Source of the DNA: UBA5336 sp039818165
GTDB taxonomy: Bacteria > Pseudomonadota > Alphaproteobacteria > Caulobacterales > Hyphomonadaceae
Direction of reading: 5' to 3'
Length of the DNA stretch: 64,000 nt
NCBI GenBank assembly: GCA_039818165.1
Contig: JBCBUL010000001.1
Span: forward strand, 62,001-126,000
Numbering within the stretch: the stretch's first letter is position 1; the number at the start of each line of letters is the position of its first letter. The notes beneath the pieces are model-generated. The model was not told the origin of the DNA, did not search any database, and was given only the letters and a program-made list of their open reading frames with translations. The position numbers were made by a program, and so were the translations under genes. This document shows, piece by piece, positions 33,201 to 39,821 of this stretch.

Positions 33201-34157
33201 ATGGCCCAACACTTTCTCCTCTCTGCTGCTGCACGCACGCTTTCGCTTAGGGCGATCTACAAAGCGGGCGAACAGGCTGCCTATGAGACGTTCTGCCAGC
33301 TCCGCTGGCCAGAGACGGACGGCGAAGCTGTGTGTCCTCACTGCGGCTGTGTCGAGAGTTACAAAATCACCACGCGCCGCAAGTTCAAGTGTAAGGCTTG
33401 CCACCATCAGTTCAGCGTCACGAGCGGGACCATCTTTGCCAGCCGTAAGCTCGACTTCGTGGATCTGCTCGCAGCGATCTGTCTGTTCGTGAATGGCTCC
33501 AAGGGCCGCTCTGCGGTCCAAATGAGCCGCGAAATGGACGTGCAGTACAAGACGGCTTGGGTTCTCTGCCATAAGCTGCGCGAAGCCATACAGGACGAAT
33601 ACGAAGGCGCCAAAGCGTCTGGGGAAGTCGAAATTGATGGTGCCTACTTTGGCGGCCATATTCGCCCAAAGAACCAAGCCAAGGACCGTGTGGACCGTCG
33701 CCGCAAGAAGTATCAGACCGGCACTCGCCGCGTCGTGGTCGCCGTGCGCGCTCGCAAGGGCCGCACCCTCACCTTCGTGACCAAGCGCGAGAGTGAAGGC
33801 GTGGACATTGTGGCCCGCACCGTGAAGCCAGGTTCAACGATCTTCGCTGACGAGGCCAATCACTGGGATCACCTCGCGCGCGGCTTTGCCATGGGCCGGA
33901 TCGACCACGGCGAGATGTACTCGAACGGCGACGGCACCCACACGAACGGTGCTGAGAGCTTCTTCTCGCGCCTGCGCCGCATGGTGCGCGGGCAGCACCA
34001 CTTCGTGAGCCCCAAGTACCTCAAATGGTACGCGAACCACGCCGCATGGCTGGAAGATCATCGCCGCGAGAGCAACGGCGCAATGGCTATGCGGGTGCTG
34101 GGTGGTGCGCTGGCGGCGCCTGTCAGCCGGGAGTTTGCTGGGTATTGGCAGCGGTGA
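33201..34157 (+). CDS. IS1595 family transposase (ISXO2-like)
   Basis: The 318-residue protein has an N-terminal zinc ribbon (Cys45, Cys48, Cys64, Cys67 in CPHCGC and CKAC), and a DDE-type ISXO2-like domain. The likely acidic residues are Asp146 in EIDGAYFGG, Asp217 in FADEANHW, and an Asn/Glu position in HTNGAESFFSRLRR near 249-252. The full length and the uninterrupted frame suggest activity. No clear Shine-Dalgarno site precedes the ATG. The gene lies centrally in the element, read opposite to the DUF6471 gene. Confidence 0.93.
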   Translation: MAQHFLLSAAARTLSLRAIYKAGEQAAYETFCQLRWPETDGEAVCPHCGCVESYKITTRRKFKCKACHHQFSVTSGTIFASRKLDFVDLLAAICLFVNGSKGRSAVQMSREMDVQYKTAWVLCHKLREAIQDEYEGAKASGEVEIDGAYFGGHIRPKNQAKDRVDRRRKKYQTGTRRVVVAVRARKGRTLTFVTKRESEGVDIVARTVKPGSTIFADEANHWDHLARGFAMGRIDHGEMYSNGDGTHTNGAESFFSRLRRMVRGQHHFVSPKYLKWYANHAAWLEDHRRESNGAMAMRVLGGALAAPVSREFAGYWQR

Positions 34158-34249
34158 ATCAATATCTAGTAGGTGAACGTGAACAAAACCGGTTCGATTC
34201 TGGCAACATCTAGCTTGAGTCATTGACTCTTCACTACGCCTAAAACAGG

Positions 34250-34283
34250 CTACGCCCGCGCTGTGTCACCAGCGCGGGCGTAG
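34250..34283 (+). terminator. Strong hairpin after the transposase gene
   Basis: A perfect 13-bp stem (CTACGCCCGCGCT, 8-nt loop, AGCGCGGGCGTAG) lies 93 bp after the transposase stop. The T tract is weak (AGTTTGG), so it may terminate or stabilise the transcript. A shorter CCCCGG-CCGGGG hairpin follows at about 34309. The gap between the transposase and the next gene contains nothing else that I can assign. Confidence 0.4.
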
Positions 34284-34395
34284 AGTTTGGTAGTTAAACC
34301 CCGGCGGCCGGGGAAGGTGTTGCAACGCTGGAAACTTCCAGCAAAATCGTTGCGGCGTCAACCCTCCGCCATGTCCAAAAAAAAGGAAAACGGAC

Positions 34396-34605
34396 ATGAC
34401 GAAATCCACTAGAAACTCTGGGAAAAGGTGGACTCAGAAAGAAGTCTCAGAATTGCGTAAGTTGGCCAAAGGTAATACGCCGACGCGCGTTATTGGCCTT
34501 AAGCTGGGTCGCACCGAAGCTGCGATCTACGGAAAGGCTAGTTCTGAGGGTATTGGCCTCAAGCCTACCAATCAGAGCCCTTATAATCGCCAGAAAGATA
34601 ACTGA
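34396..34605 (+). CDS. IS passenger: small Myb/SANT-like HTH protein
   Basis: The 69-residue protein is basic. It has a KRWTQKEVSELRKLAKGNTPTRVIGLKLGRTEAAIYGKASSEGIGLK run that looks like a SANT/Myb-type helix-turn-helix found in many small proteobacterial proteins. AAGGA precedes the ATG by 8 nt. An inverted repeat, CATGTCC and GGACATG, flanks the ribosome site (34370-34398), so translation or transcription may be self-controlled. Its 3' end overlaps the opposite 65-residue gene by 41 bp. Confidence 0.72.
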   Translation: MTKSTRNSGKRWTQKEVSELRKLAKGNTPTRVIGLKLGRTEAAIYGKASSEGIGLKPTNQSPYNRQKDN

Positions 34606-34762
34606 CGGCGGTTTCGTATAGGCGGCACTCTTCATCTGTCCAATCATGGTCATGATCGGTGAGTGCCAACGCGAGCGTGTCTAGCGCGTTCAAAATCGGA
34701 TTTTGCGGCGAGACGGCTTCACGGCGCTGTCTCGCCGCGTCCAACTGGATTACATTACTCAT
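34565..34762 (-). CDS. IS passenger: small hypothetical protein, 65 residues
   Basis: I do not recognise this short acidic protein. It begins MSNVIQLDAARQRREAVSPQN and contains ALTDHDHDWTDEECRLYETAVSYLSGDY. The ATG at 34762 is preceded by AGGTGTC, and it overlaps the stop of the 161-residue gene by 4 bp (ATGA), so the two are coupled. It overlaps the plus-strand 69-residue gene tail to tail. Confidence 0.6.
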   Translation of the reverse strand: MSNVIQLDAARQRREAVSPQNPILNALDTLALALTDHDHDWTDEECRLYETAVSYLSGDYKGSDW

Positions 34763-35244
34763 GAAGACACCTCCCAAACCAAGCATCTAGCAGAATCCAA
34801 CCGACCGCGCACGGTCCCCTTCTCCCTCTCAATCCGAAGACACTTCGACACGCGCCGCGTGATCTCCGTGACGTGCTTCCTGTCCCGTGCGTCGTCTCCC
34901 TGTAGAGCAACGATGGCTTGAGCGATCTCACGGCTCTTGAGCGGCCTCTCAGCGTGTCTCAGTTCCCGCATACAGGCTTCCAGTAGCTCGCCCTGTCCGA
35001 AGAGCCTGTAGACCTTCTGGCGCGGCATAAGGGCTTCCAGATCGCCTGTGAAGCCGAGCGCCTTTAGGGTCCGGTCCAGCGCGGCGACATCGTTCTTGAT
35101 CTCTGCGAGCCTGCCTCGGACATTGTCTGCCTCGTTGAACAGTTCGGCGCGCTTGCTGAGAAGCCCATTGATTGTGTGCTCGTAGCTATCGGTTCGAGAC
35201 CGCTTCACAGACCCAGAAGGGTTGAGGGGAATTGGATGATCCAT
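34759..35244 (-). CDS. IS passenger: coiled-coil plus winged-helix-like hypothetical protein
   Basis: The 161-residue protein has an N-terminal heptad-rich region (about 22-65, with EHTINGLLSKRAELFNEADNVRGRLAEIKNDVAALDRTL) and a C-terminal part (ELLEACMRELRHAERPLKSREIAQAIVAL, then VTEITRRVSKCLRIEREKGTVRG) that reads like a winged helix. This suggests a dimeric DNA-binding protein, but the family is not named. It is first in a two-gene operon at the right end of the IS element, 69 bp from the terminal repeat, with the promoter necessarily in that gap. Confidence 0.66.
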   Translation of the reverse strand: MDHPIPLNPSGSVKRSRTDSYEHTINGLLSKRAELFNEADNVRGRLAEIKNDVAALDRTLKALGFTGDLEALMPRQKVYRLFGQGELLEACMRELRHAERPLKSREIAQAIVALQGDDARDRKHVTEITRRVSKCLRIEREKGTVRGRLDSARCLVWEVSS

Positions 35245-35287
35245 AGTTACAGAGTCGCGAAATCATGGGATTCTGTCACCTATGAAA

Positions 35288-35313
35288 CTTGGTGCGCTTG
35301 CTACCTAAGTCCG
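35288..35313 (-). repeat. Right terminal inverted repeat of the IS1595-family element
   Basis: Reading inward on the minus strand it starts CGGACTTAGGTAGCAAGC. It differs from the left end at two of 26 positions (8 and 17). Confidence 0.85.
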
Positions 35314-36215
35314 CGGAAGTGATTACTGGTTCCCCCGAGGAGGATTGGGAGCCTCATCCGTGCCAAGGCTGGCAACAGGAGGCCGAACTGGACCGCATAC
35401 TCTAGTGCCCAATGGAGGGCGATCCAGGACTGGCCATGATTGTAGGCGGCAAGGGGGGCTTGGATGCAGGCGACATCGGGGCCCGAGCGTGCAAACGCGG
35501 AATAGGCTGCCAGGAGTTGTTTAGGGTGTGGCCGATCCTCAGCGTCATAAATGCACGCCAGAGTGCCCCGCGCATATTGCAGGCCATAGTTCGGAGCGCG
35601 GGGCTTCGTCTGGGGGCTGCCCTTTGGAACCGTGAGACACCGCGTTCCTTCTGGCCAGGTCGTGACACCCACAGCTTGCTGGGTTTCGTGGTCTTCGCAT
35701 TCCAAGAGCAGAAGGATGTCGAGGCGCCCGGCTGGCCAATCCAGTTGAGAAAGCGCTTTTGCCAGCCCGGGCACGGCGCGGGCCTCATGGTAGAGCGGCA
35801 CAAGGACCGTGTAGACCGGTAACTCAATGTCGCCGGCGCCCGGAAGCTCGATGGTTTTTGGTCTGACAAAGCCGGGCGTGGTGGCGACCAGAAGAAGCAC
35901 AATTCGCCACGCCACAAGCGCTCCAAAGACACAAAAGGCGATTGATGATGCCGCTAGAATGGCGATGACAGGCTGAAGCAAAGCTATGCTGCCGACGAGC
36001 CCGGCAATGGCGCGAATTTTGGGCGGAGGAGCGGGGATAGAGGACGTGCAGGCGGATTGTTCCGGCGTCCTGAAGTCCAGCTTAAGACTTGCTTGCAGTG
36101 CGCAATAGTCAAAAAGCTCGTCAGCTTCCGGTGTGGTCCGAGCGAAGCTGTGAGGCTCGCGCGGTCTCTGCACCTCAATGTCTGAGGAACCTTCTTGCTT
36201 CCAAACCCCACCCAT
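35301..36215 (-). pseudogene. N-terminal part of the split GT2 glycosyltransferase
   Basis: Residues 1-300 of the glycosyltransferase lie here; the last four codons (RGLR) and the stop come from the IS end. The protein has a cytosolic N-terminus, two hydrophobic helices (about 66-90 and 95-111), the nucleotide-sugar region VYTVLVPLYHEA (134-145), ECED (172-175), YDAEDRP (223-229), and GGTSNHF at the break. Reconstructed length is 494 residues with the QxxRW motif near 354 in the downstream half. Such processive enzymes build extracellular polysaccharide. The break makes the protein non-functional. Confidence 0.88.
35314..35321. repeat. 8-bp target site duplication, right copy
   Basis: CGGAAGTG, identical to 31893-31900, directly outside the right terminal repeat. 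Confidence 0.88.
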
Positions 36216-36265
36216 GAGCTATCAAACGCTCACAGAATTCCACAATCTACCAATCTAAAGTAGTA

Positions 36266-37258
36266 TTATTGGGGTTGCGTATCAAAAAGTGTATCCGCCA
36301 GGGCTCTGCCGCTCTTCCACGCGTCCTCACACTTTCCGCCCAAATGCCAGTCTCCACAGGTTCCGAGGCCGAGCCCAGGGTCGTATTGATGGGAAAACCC
36401 AAGGGGTTTCTCTGCTTGAGAATACCGCCAGCGATGAACCGCTGCATGGACTGGAGTCGGGGCGCCGGTGAGCGCGCGGAACGCCTGAAACAGCGCATTT
36501 GCAACCGTATCTGGTTCATCTTCGAGGTGGGCCGCGCTCCAGTCGGCTGAAGCTTGAACGACCCAGGCTTCATGCGGGCCGCGATCAGGTTTCGAGTTGT
36601 TGCGCGCGGCCCACCCTAAGGTCATGGCTGCTATCTTGGCAGCATCGAAATCGCAGCCAATTGCGGTGTCGAAAGCAAGCATAGCGGTCCAGGACGGCAC
36701 TGAGACAACGCCATTCGCGCCTTTTGACAGGTTTGTTGCGACCTCGTCCAAAAGGGCACCGACCTGTTCCGCTGGGATTGCGAGCAGGACTTTTTCGAAA
36801 GGGCCGAAAGACGCCGCGCGCTCCTGTGTGTTTAGGTTCCAGGCCCCCGCACTGCCGGTGATGCTCTCAATGCGTGTGGCCCAGTTCACATCAAACGGGT
36901 CTGATAGGGCGCGGATAAGCGCGTTCATTGCAGGTTTGCCAACCCATCGGGGGGCGTTGTTCGTGGTCGATACGGCGCCGTCCTCCGCGACAGTGACGAA
37001 GCGCCCATTCCATGGAGCCAGAAATCCCGCGGTTGCCCATGTTTCCAATTGCTGAGCGAAGTCCGCCGATGCGGGTGAAATGAATTGGGCGCCATGGTCA
37101 AATCGAACTTGGCCGATCGACGTTTCGGCGCGGCGTGTGCTCATCCGCCCTCCTGGCCCACGCCCCTTGTCGAACACGGCGACATCCACCCCTTTGGCCG
37201 CCAAGCGCTCCGCGCACGTCAAACCGGCCAGTCCGGCGCCAATGATTGCAACGGCCAT
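36266..37258 (-). CDS. NAD(P)/FAD-dependent oxidoreductase, renalase-like
   Basis: The 330-residue protein opens with VAIIGAGLAGLTCAERLAAKGVDVAVFDKGRGPGGRMSTRR, the FAD-binding Rossmann motif plus the GGRMSTRR run typical of renalase-like amine-oxidase relatives. Other pieces are FDHGAQFISP, KVLLAIPAEQ and GTCGDWHLGGKCEDAWKSGR, where FAD is held near the C-terminus. The natural substrate is unknown. AGGAAAAG precedes the ATG. It is divergent from a DUF2256 gene across 84 bp; in other genomes both often sit near photolyase-type genes, none of which is seen here. Confidence 0.85.
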   Translation of the reverse strand: MAVAIIGAGLAGLTCAERLAAKGVDVAVFDKGRGPGGRMSTRRAETSIGQVRFDHGAQFISPASADFAQQLETWATAGFLAPWNGRFVTVAEDGAVSTTNNAPRWVGKPAMNALIRALSDPFDVNWATRIESITGSAGAWNLNTQERAASFGPFEKVLLAIPAEQVGALLDEVATNLSKGANGVVSVPSWTAMLAFDTAIGCDFDAAKIAAMTLGWAARNNSKPDRGPHEAWVVQASADWSAAHLEDEPDTVANALFQAFRALTGAPTPVHAAVHRWRYSQAEKPLGFSHQYDPGLGLGTCGDWHLGGKCEDAWKSGRALADTLFDTQPQ

Positions 37259-37342
37259 ACTACTTTTCCTTGTCCTAGTTCGGCATACCTAGCGCCGTCG
37301 ACGCCCACGTCTATCTACAGAGCAGTCTTGCAGGAGACACGA

Positions 37343-37510
37343 GTGGCAAAATGTCGAAACAAGCGATCGGTTCCGGCCAAGGCTCACCTGGCGTCGAAGA
37401 TATGCCCTGTCTGCCAGAAGCCGTTCTCCTGGCGGAAAAAGTGGGAACGCGTTTGGGACGATGTGAAATACTGTTCCGAACGCTGCCGCCGTTCGCGGGC
37501 AACTGATTAG
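37343..37510 (+). CDS. DUF2256 domain protein, 55 residues
   Basis: From a GTG at 37343, preceded by AGGAG, the product reads AKCRNKRSVPAKAHLASK followed by ICPVCQKPFSWRKKWERVWD and YCSERCRRSR. This is the full DUF2256 pattern with four cysteines that probably bind zinc. The function is unknown. It faces the renalase-like oxidoreductase gene divergently. Longer upstream reading frames lie in the other gene and are not used. Confidence 0.85.
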   Translation: MAKCRNKRSVPAKAHLASKICPVCQKPFSWRKKWERVWDDVKYCSERCRRSRATD

Positions 37511-37524
37511 GCCACTGATCTCAC

Positions 37525-37617
37525 AATCGAAAAAATATCGAAAAACAATAAAATGCATGTCCCTGATTTCACTCGGGTTTCAATGTTTTTCGATATGTAC
37601 TTATTGTTTTTCAATAA
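37525..37617. promoter_or_regulatory. Cluster of TTGTTTTTCGATA-like repeats upstream of the Arg-rich ORF and urcA
   Basis: The sequence TTATTGTTTTTCGATAT occurs on the minus strand at 37551-37535. Close copies follow on the plus strand as AATGTTTTTCGATAT (37582-37596) and TTATTGTTTTTCAATAA (37601-37617), with a weaker minus-strand copy near 37525-37540. The cluster is much more AT-rich than the surroundings and lies 95 bp before the next start codon, as expected for operators. The binding protein is unknown. Confidence 0.5.
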
Positions 37618-37711
37618 TTCCTGACATAGATTGAGGGCGTCGGCGGGATTGGCCCGGCGGCACAACAAACCGGCCAAAGCGCCCATACACTGCAAGAAGG
37701 ACCAATTTCCG

Positions 37712-37909
37712 ATGACCGCCCTCGTTCGCACCACAGACACCGCCCCCGCTGCCCCTCAGGGCGTTGTCGCACGGGAAGCCCTGAGCCGGCTTTTGAGCCC
37801 AGAGCTGCCCCTTCTCCCGGCCGCGAACGATGGTGAAGGCGCTGCTTCAGGTCGCTCCCTGCTTGTTGCACGCCGCACACGTCAACGCCGTCGGATGGCC
37901 CGTCGCTAA
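37712..37909 (+). CDS. Small Arg-rich hypothetical protein before urcA
   Basis: The 65-residue reading frame has an AAGGA ribosome site 9 nt upstream and ends with ARRTRQRRRMARR, with eight arginines in the last 13 codons. I do not recognise it. A strong intrinsic terminator starts 9 bp after its stop, and urcA starts 20 bp after that. The arrangement resembles a leader gene controlling read-through into urcA, but it may simply be an independent small protein. Confidence 0.5.
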   Translation: MTALVRTTDTAPAAPQGVVAREALSRLLSPELPLLPAANDGEGAASGRSLLVARRTRQRRRMARR

Positions 37910-37917
37910 GGCCGGTT

Positions 37918-37955
37918 GCCCCCCGTTTGTCTGCCCGCAGGCGGGGGGCTTTTTT
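37918..37955 (+). terminator. Intrinsic terminator between the Arg-rich ORF and urcA
   Basis: GCCCCCCG (37918-37925) pairs perfectly with CGGGGGGC (37942-37949), followed by six T residues. Only 19 bp separate its end from the urcA start codon, so urcA must be reached by read-through or by an internal promoter. Confidence 0.88.
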
Positions 37956-37974
37956 CACAAAAGGACCCCAACAG

Positions 37975-38295
37975 ATGTCACTCGCAAGAACCATTTCCCT
38001 CGCTACAGCCAGCCTTGCTCTGGCAGCATCCGCCCATGCCGCCGGCGACTTCGCTTTCGACTACACGTATGATCGCGACGAGCTCGCATCTATCGCTGGC
38101 GCTGAGCGCGTCTTTGAAGATCTGCATGATCAGATCGAAGACGAATGCCGCTTTAGCGCATTCACCCAGAGATTCACTTTGGCGCGGAAGGTGACCGAAC
38201 AGTGCGTTGCTGAGACGCTTGAGGAAGCCGTCCAGGATATCGACGCGCCGCACTTGAACGCCGTGTTTGAGGCATGGGACGCCGGCAGCGTCTGA
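37975..38295 (+). CDS. UrcA family protein
   Basis: The 106-residue protein has a signal peptide (TISLATASLALAASAHA) and a UrcA-like body: FDYTYDRDELASIAGAERVFEDLHDQIEDECRF, then EQCVAETLEEAVQDIDAPHLNAVFEA, with two cysteines (in DECRF and EQCVAE) likely bridged. UrcA proteins are small exported proteins of alphaproteobacteria with no established function. AAGGA precedes the ATG by 9 nt. It follows an intrinsic terminator at close distance and is followed by a possible sRNA. Confidence 0.8.
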   Translation: MSLARTISLATASLALAASAHAAGDFAFDYTYDRDELASIAGAERVFEDLHDQIEDECRFSAFTQRFTLARKVTEQCVAETLEEAVQDIDAPHLNAVFEAWDAGSV

Positions 38296-38354
38296 TGATC
38301 AGAACTAAGGGAAAGTCCTTATTCGCATGCCGCGCATAGAGTGATTTTCTTAGC

Positions 38355-38443
38355 CTCGACCGGGGTGGTCCGCCCTCCTCATAGCGCTCGCTCAAGCCAC
38401 CCCGTTCCGGCCGCTTCATTCCCTCCCAACGAAGCGGCCTTTT
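38355..38443 (+). ncRNA. Candidate sRNA with two C/U-rich-loop hairpins and an intrinsic terminator
   Basis: Hairpin 1 pairs CGGGGTGG (38361-38368) with CCACCCCG (38397-38404), its loop containing CGCCCTCCTC. Hairpin 2 pairs GGCCGCTTC (38409-38417) with GAAGCGGCC (38431-38439), its loop containing CCCTCCC, and is followed by TTTT. Loops with CCUCC-type anti-Shine-Dalgarno sequence and a terminal T tract are the layout of trans-acting sRNAs of the kind known in alphaproteobacteria. No promoter is clear, so hairpin 2 may instead be only the urcA terminator. Confidence 0.4.
38409..38443 (+). terminator. Intrinsic terminator downstream of urcA
   Basis: A perfect 9-bp stem (GGCCGCTTC / GAAGCGGCC) is followed by TTTTCATT on the plus strand. 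It ends the urcA transcript or the candidate sRNA. The minus-strand reading has no T tract and so does not serve sixA. Confidence 0.8.
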
Positions 38444-38448
38444 CATTG

Positions 38449-38976
38449 TCAGTCGTCAGGTTCGTCTTTCAGATCCCGTGGGCGAACCACATCAACCAAA
38501 CGGAATGCAGACATGTGAAACTGCGTGTCTTCTCCCGCATCGAACAGGGCGATGCATCCCGTCGGGAACTTCTCAAACAGCCTTGCGAGGCTGAAATCAT
38601 CGTTTGCGCCGCCGCTCCGTGAGAGGCTGCAGGCGAATTCGTGAATGCCGGGATTGTGCCCGATGAGCAAAACCGTGCCGTCCCAATCGATACCCGCCAG
38701 AACACCTTCAATCGTACTCGGCCCAGCCAGGTAAAGGTCATCCTCATAGGTTGGCTCGACACCGCCCCAGGCTGGCGCGGCGTAACGCCAGGTCTCGCGG
38801 GCGCGGCGAGCGGTCGATACCAAGGCATTCGCGGGGCGCCAGCCCAGTCTTACAAGGTGTTCGCCCATGGCCACCGCGTCGCTTCGACCGCGCTCAATAA
38901 GGGCGCGCCCATGGTCTTCTATACCCTCATGCCACGCTTCGGTTTTGGCATGGCGCATGAGGATCAGCCGTTTCAT
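38449..38976 (-). CDS. SixA-like histidine phosphatase
   Basis: The 175-residue protein opens with LILMRHAKTE (Arg8 and the catalytic His9), then EDHGRALIERGRSDAVAMGEHL, ALVSTARRARETW and LLIGHNPGIHEF, where the second histidine lies. This is the histidine phosphatase superfamily, SixA branch, which includes phosphohistidine phosphatases acting on phosphotransfer proteins. The substrate is not shown. It lies on the minus strand, converging with urcA, with a 121-bp gap before the peroxiredoxin gene. Confidence 0.85.
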   Translation of the reverse strand: MKRLILMRHAKTEAWHEGIEDHGRALIERGRSDAVAMGEHLVRLGWRPANALVSTARRARETWRYAAPAWGGVEPTYEDDLYLAGPSTIEGVLAGIDWDGTVLLIGHNPGIHEFACSLSRSGGANDDFSLARLFEKFPTGCIALFDAGEDTQFHMSAFRLVDVVRPRDLKDEPDD

Positions 38977-39097
38977 GGGGCTCCTTGCGGGGTGGCAACT
39001 TAGAATTTCTGATTCAGCGCTTCAGCGCTGCGGTCTTTGAACGCGGAGCGTCTCACACCACTCTTCTTAACTGAAACAATCCCTCGGAGACAAGAAG

Positions 39098-39736
39098 ATG
39101 AGCCTTTTGCTTGGCGATACAGCCCCGGATTTTGAAGCAGACACAACACAAGGTCGCATTCGCTTCCATGATTGGGCAGGTGACGACTGGGTGGTGTTCT
39201 TCTCCCACCCGGCAGATTTCACTCCGGTCTGCACCACGGAGTTGGGCTATACAGCAAAACTAAAAGACCAGCTCGCTGCGCGCCACGCAAAAGCGATTGT
39301 CGTCTCGGTCGATAGTGTGGAAGACCACAAGGCTTGGATTTCCGACATCGAAGAAACCCAGAATGCGAGCGTCGAGTTTCCCATCATTGCCGATGAGGAC
39401 AAGACCGTAGCTACGCTTTACAACATGATCCACCCCAACGCCGATCCGAAAGTCACGGTGCGTGCGGTCTATGTGATTGATCCGAACAAGAAGATCCGTG
39501 CCTCAATCATCTATCCTCCAAGTGCCGGGCGCAACTTCGATGAAGTCTTGCGTCTCCTCGACAGCTTGCAACTCACCGACAACTACAAGGTCGCGACGCC
39601 TGTAAACTGGCAGGACGGCGAAGACGTCATCATCGTGCCGAGCGTGACCGACCCAGAAGAGATCGAGCGTCTCTTCCCGAAAGGCCACACGGCCATCAAG
39701 CCCTATCTCCGGACAACGCCGCAGCCGAACAAATAG
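39098..39736 (+). CDS. 1-Cys peroxiredoxin (Prx6/AhpC-TSA family)
   Basis: The 212-residue protein reduces peroxides. Its only cysteine is Cys45 in PADFTPVCTTELGY, so it is a 1-Cys type needing an external thiol partner. The C-terminal extension (VATPVNWQDGEDVIIVPSV and IERLFPKG) is typical of Prx6. GGAG precedes the ATG. Upstream in the gap is a short hairpin CAGCGC-TTCA-GCGCTG (39015-39030), of unknown role. A strong terminator follows the gene. Confidence 0.95.
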   Translation: MSLLLGDTAPDFEADTTQGRIRFHDWAGDDWVVFFSHPADFTPVCTTELGYTAKLKDQLAARHAKAIVVSVDSVEDHKAWISDIEETQNASVEFPIIADEDKTVATLYNMIHPNADPKVTVRAVYVIDPNKKIRASIIYPPSAGRNFDEVLRLLDSLQLTDNYKVATPVNWQDGEDVIIVPSVTDPEEIERLFPKGHTAIKPYLRTTPQPNK

Positions 39737-39758
39737 TCTGAACAGGGATCGACCAACC

Positions 39759-39791
39759 AAAAAGCCCCAGCCATTGCGGCTGGGGCTTTTT
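39759..39791. terminator. Bidirectional intrinsic terminator
   Basis: GCCCCAGCC pairs with GGCTGGGGC, with A residues before and T residues after, so both the peroxiredoxin transcript and the convergent 39822-40580 transcript end here. Confidence 0.9.
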
Positions 39792-39821
39792 CATACTTCG
39801 AAATTGCCGAGTTTACCCGCC

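Larger units (their letters stand above)
31901..35313. mobile_element. IS1595-family insertion element with passenger genes, 3,413 bp
   Basis: The element is bounded by 26-bp terminal inverted repeats and flanked by the 8-bp duplication CGGAAGTG. It carries a 318-residue IS1595-type transposase plus five passenger genes: a membrane protein and a DUF6471 protein leftward, one small plus-strand gene, and a two-gene minus-strand operon on the right. The insertion splits a glycosyltransferase. Ends and reading frames are intact, so insertion may be recent and the element could still be active. Typical IS1595 members are shorter, and versions carrying passengers are known in the family. Confidence 0.9.

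Noticed and set aside
35301..35313. GLR-stop end of the glycosyltransferase N-terminal half taken as a natural terminus
   Set aside because: The last codons come from the IS terminal repeat, as shown by the matching duplication and the intact continuation at 31891.
38409..38443. Terminator serving sixA
   Set aside because: The T tract exists only on the plus strand, so the hairpin ends urcA or the candidate sRNA and not the leftward sixA transcript.
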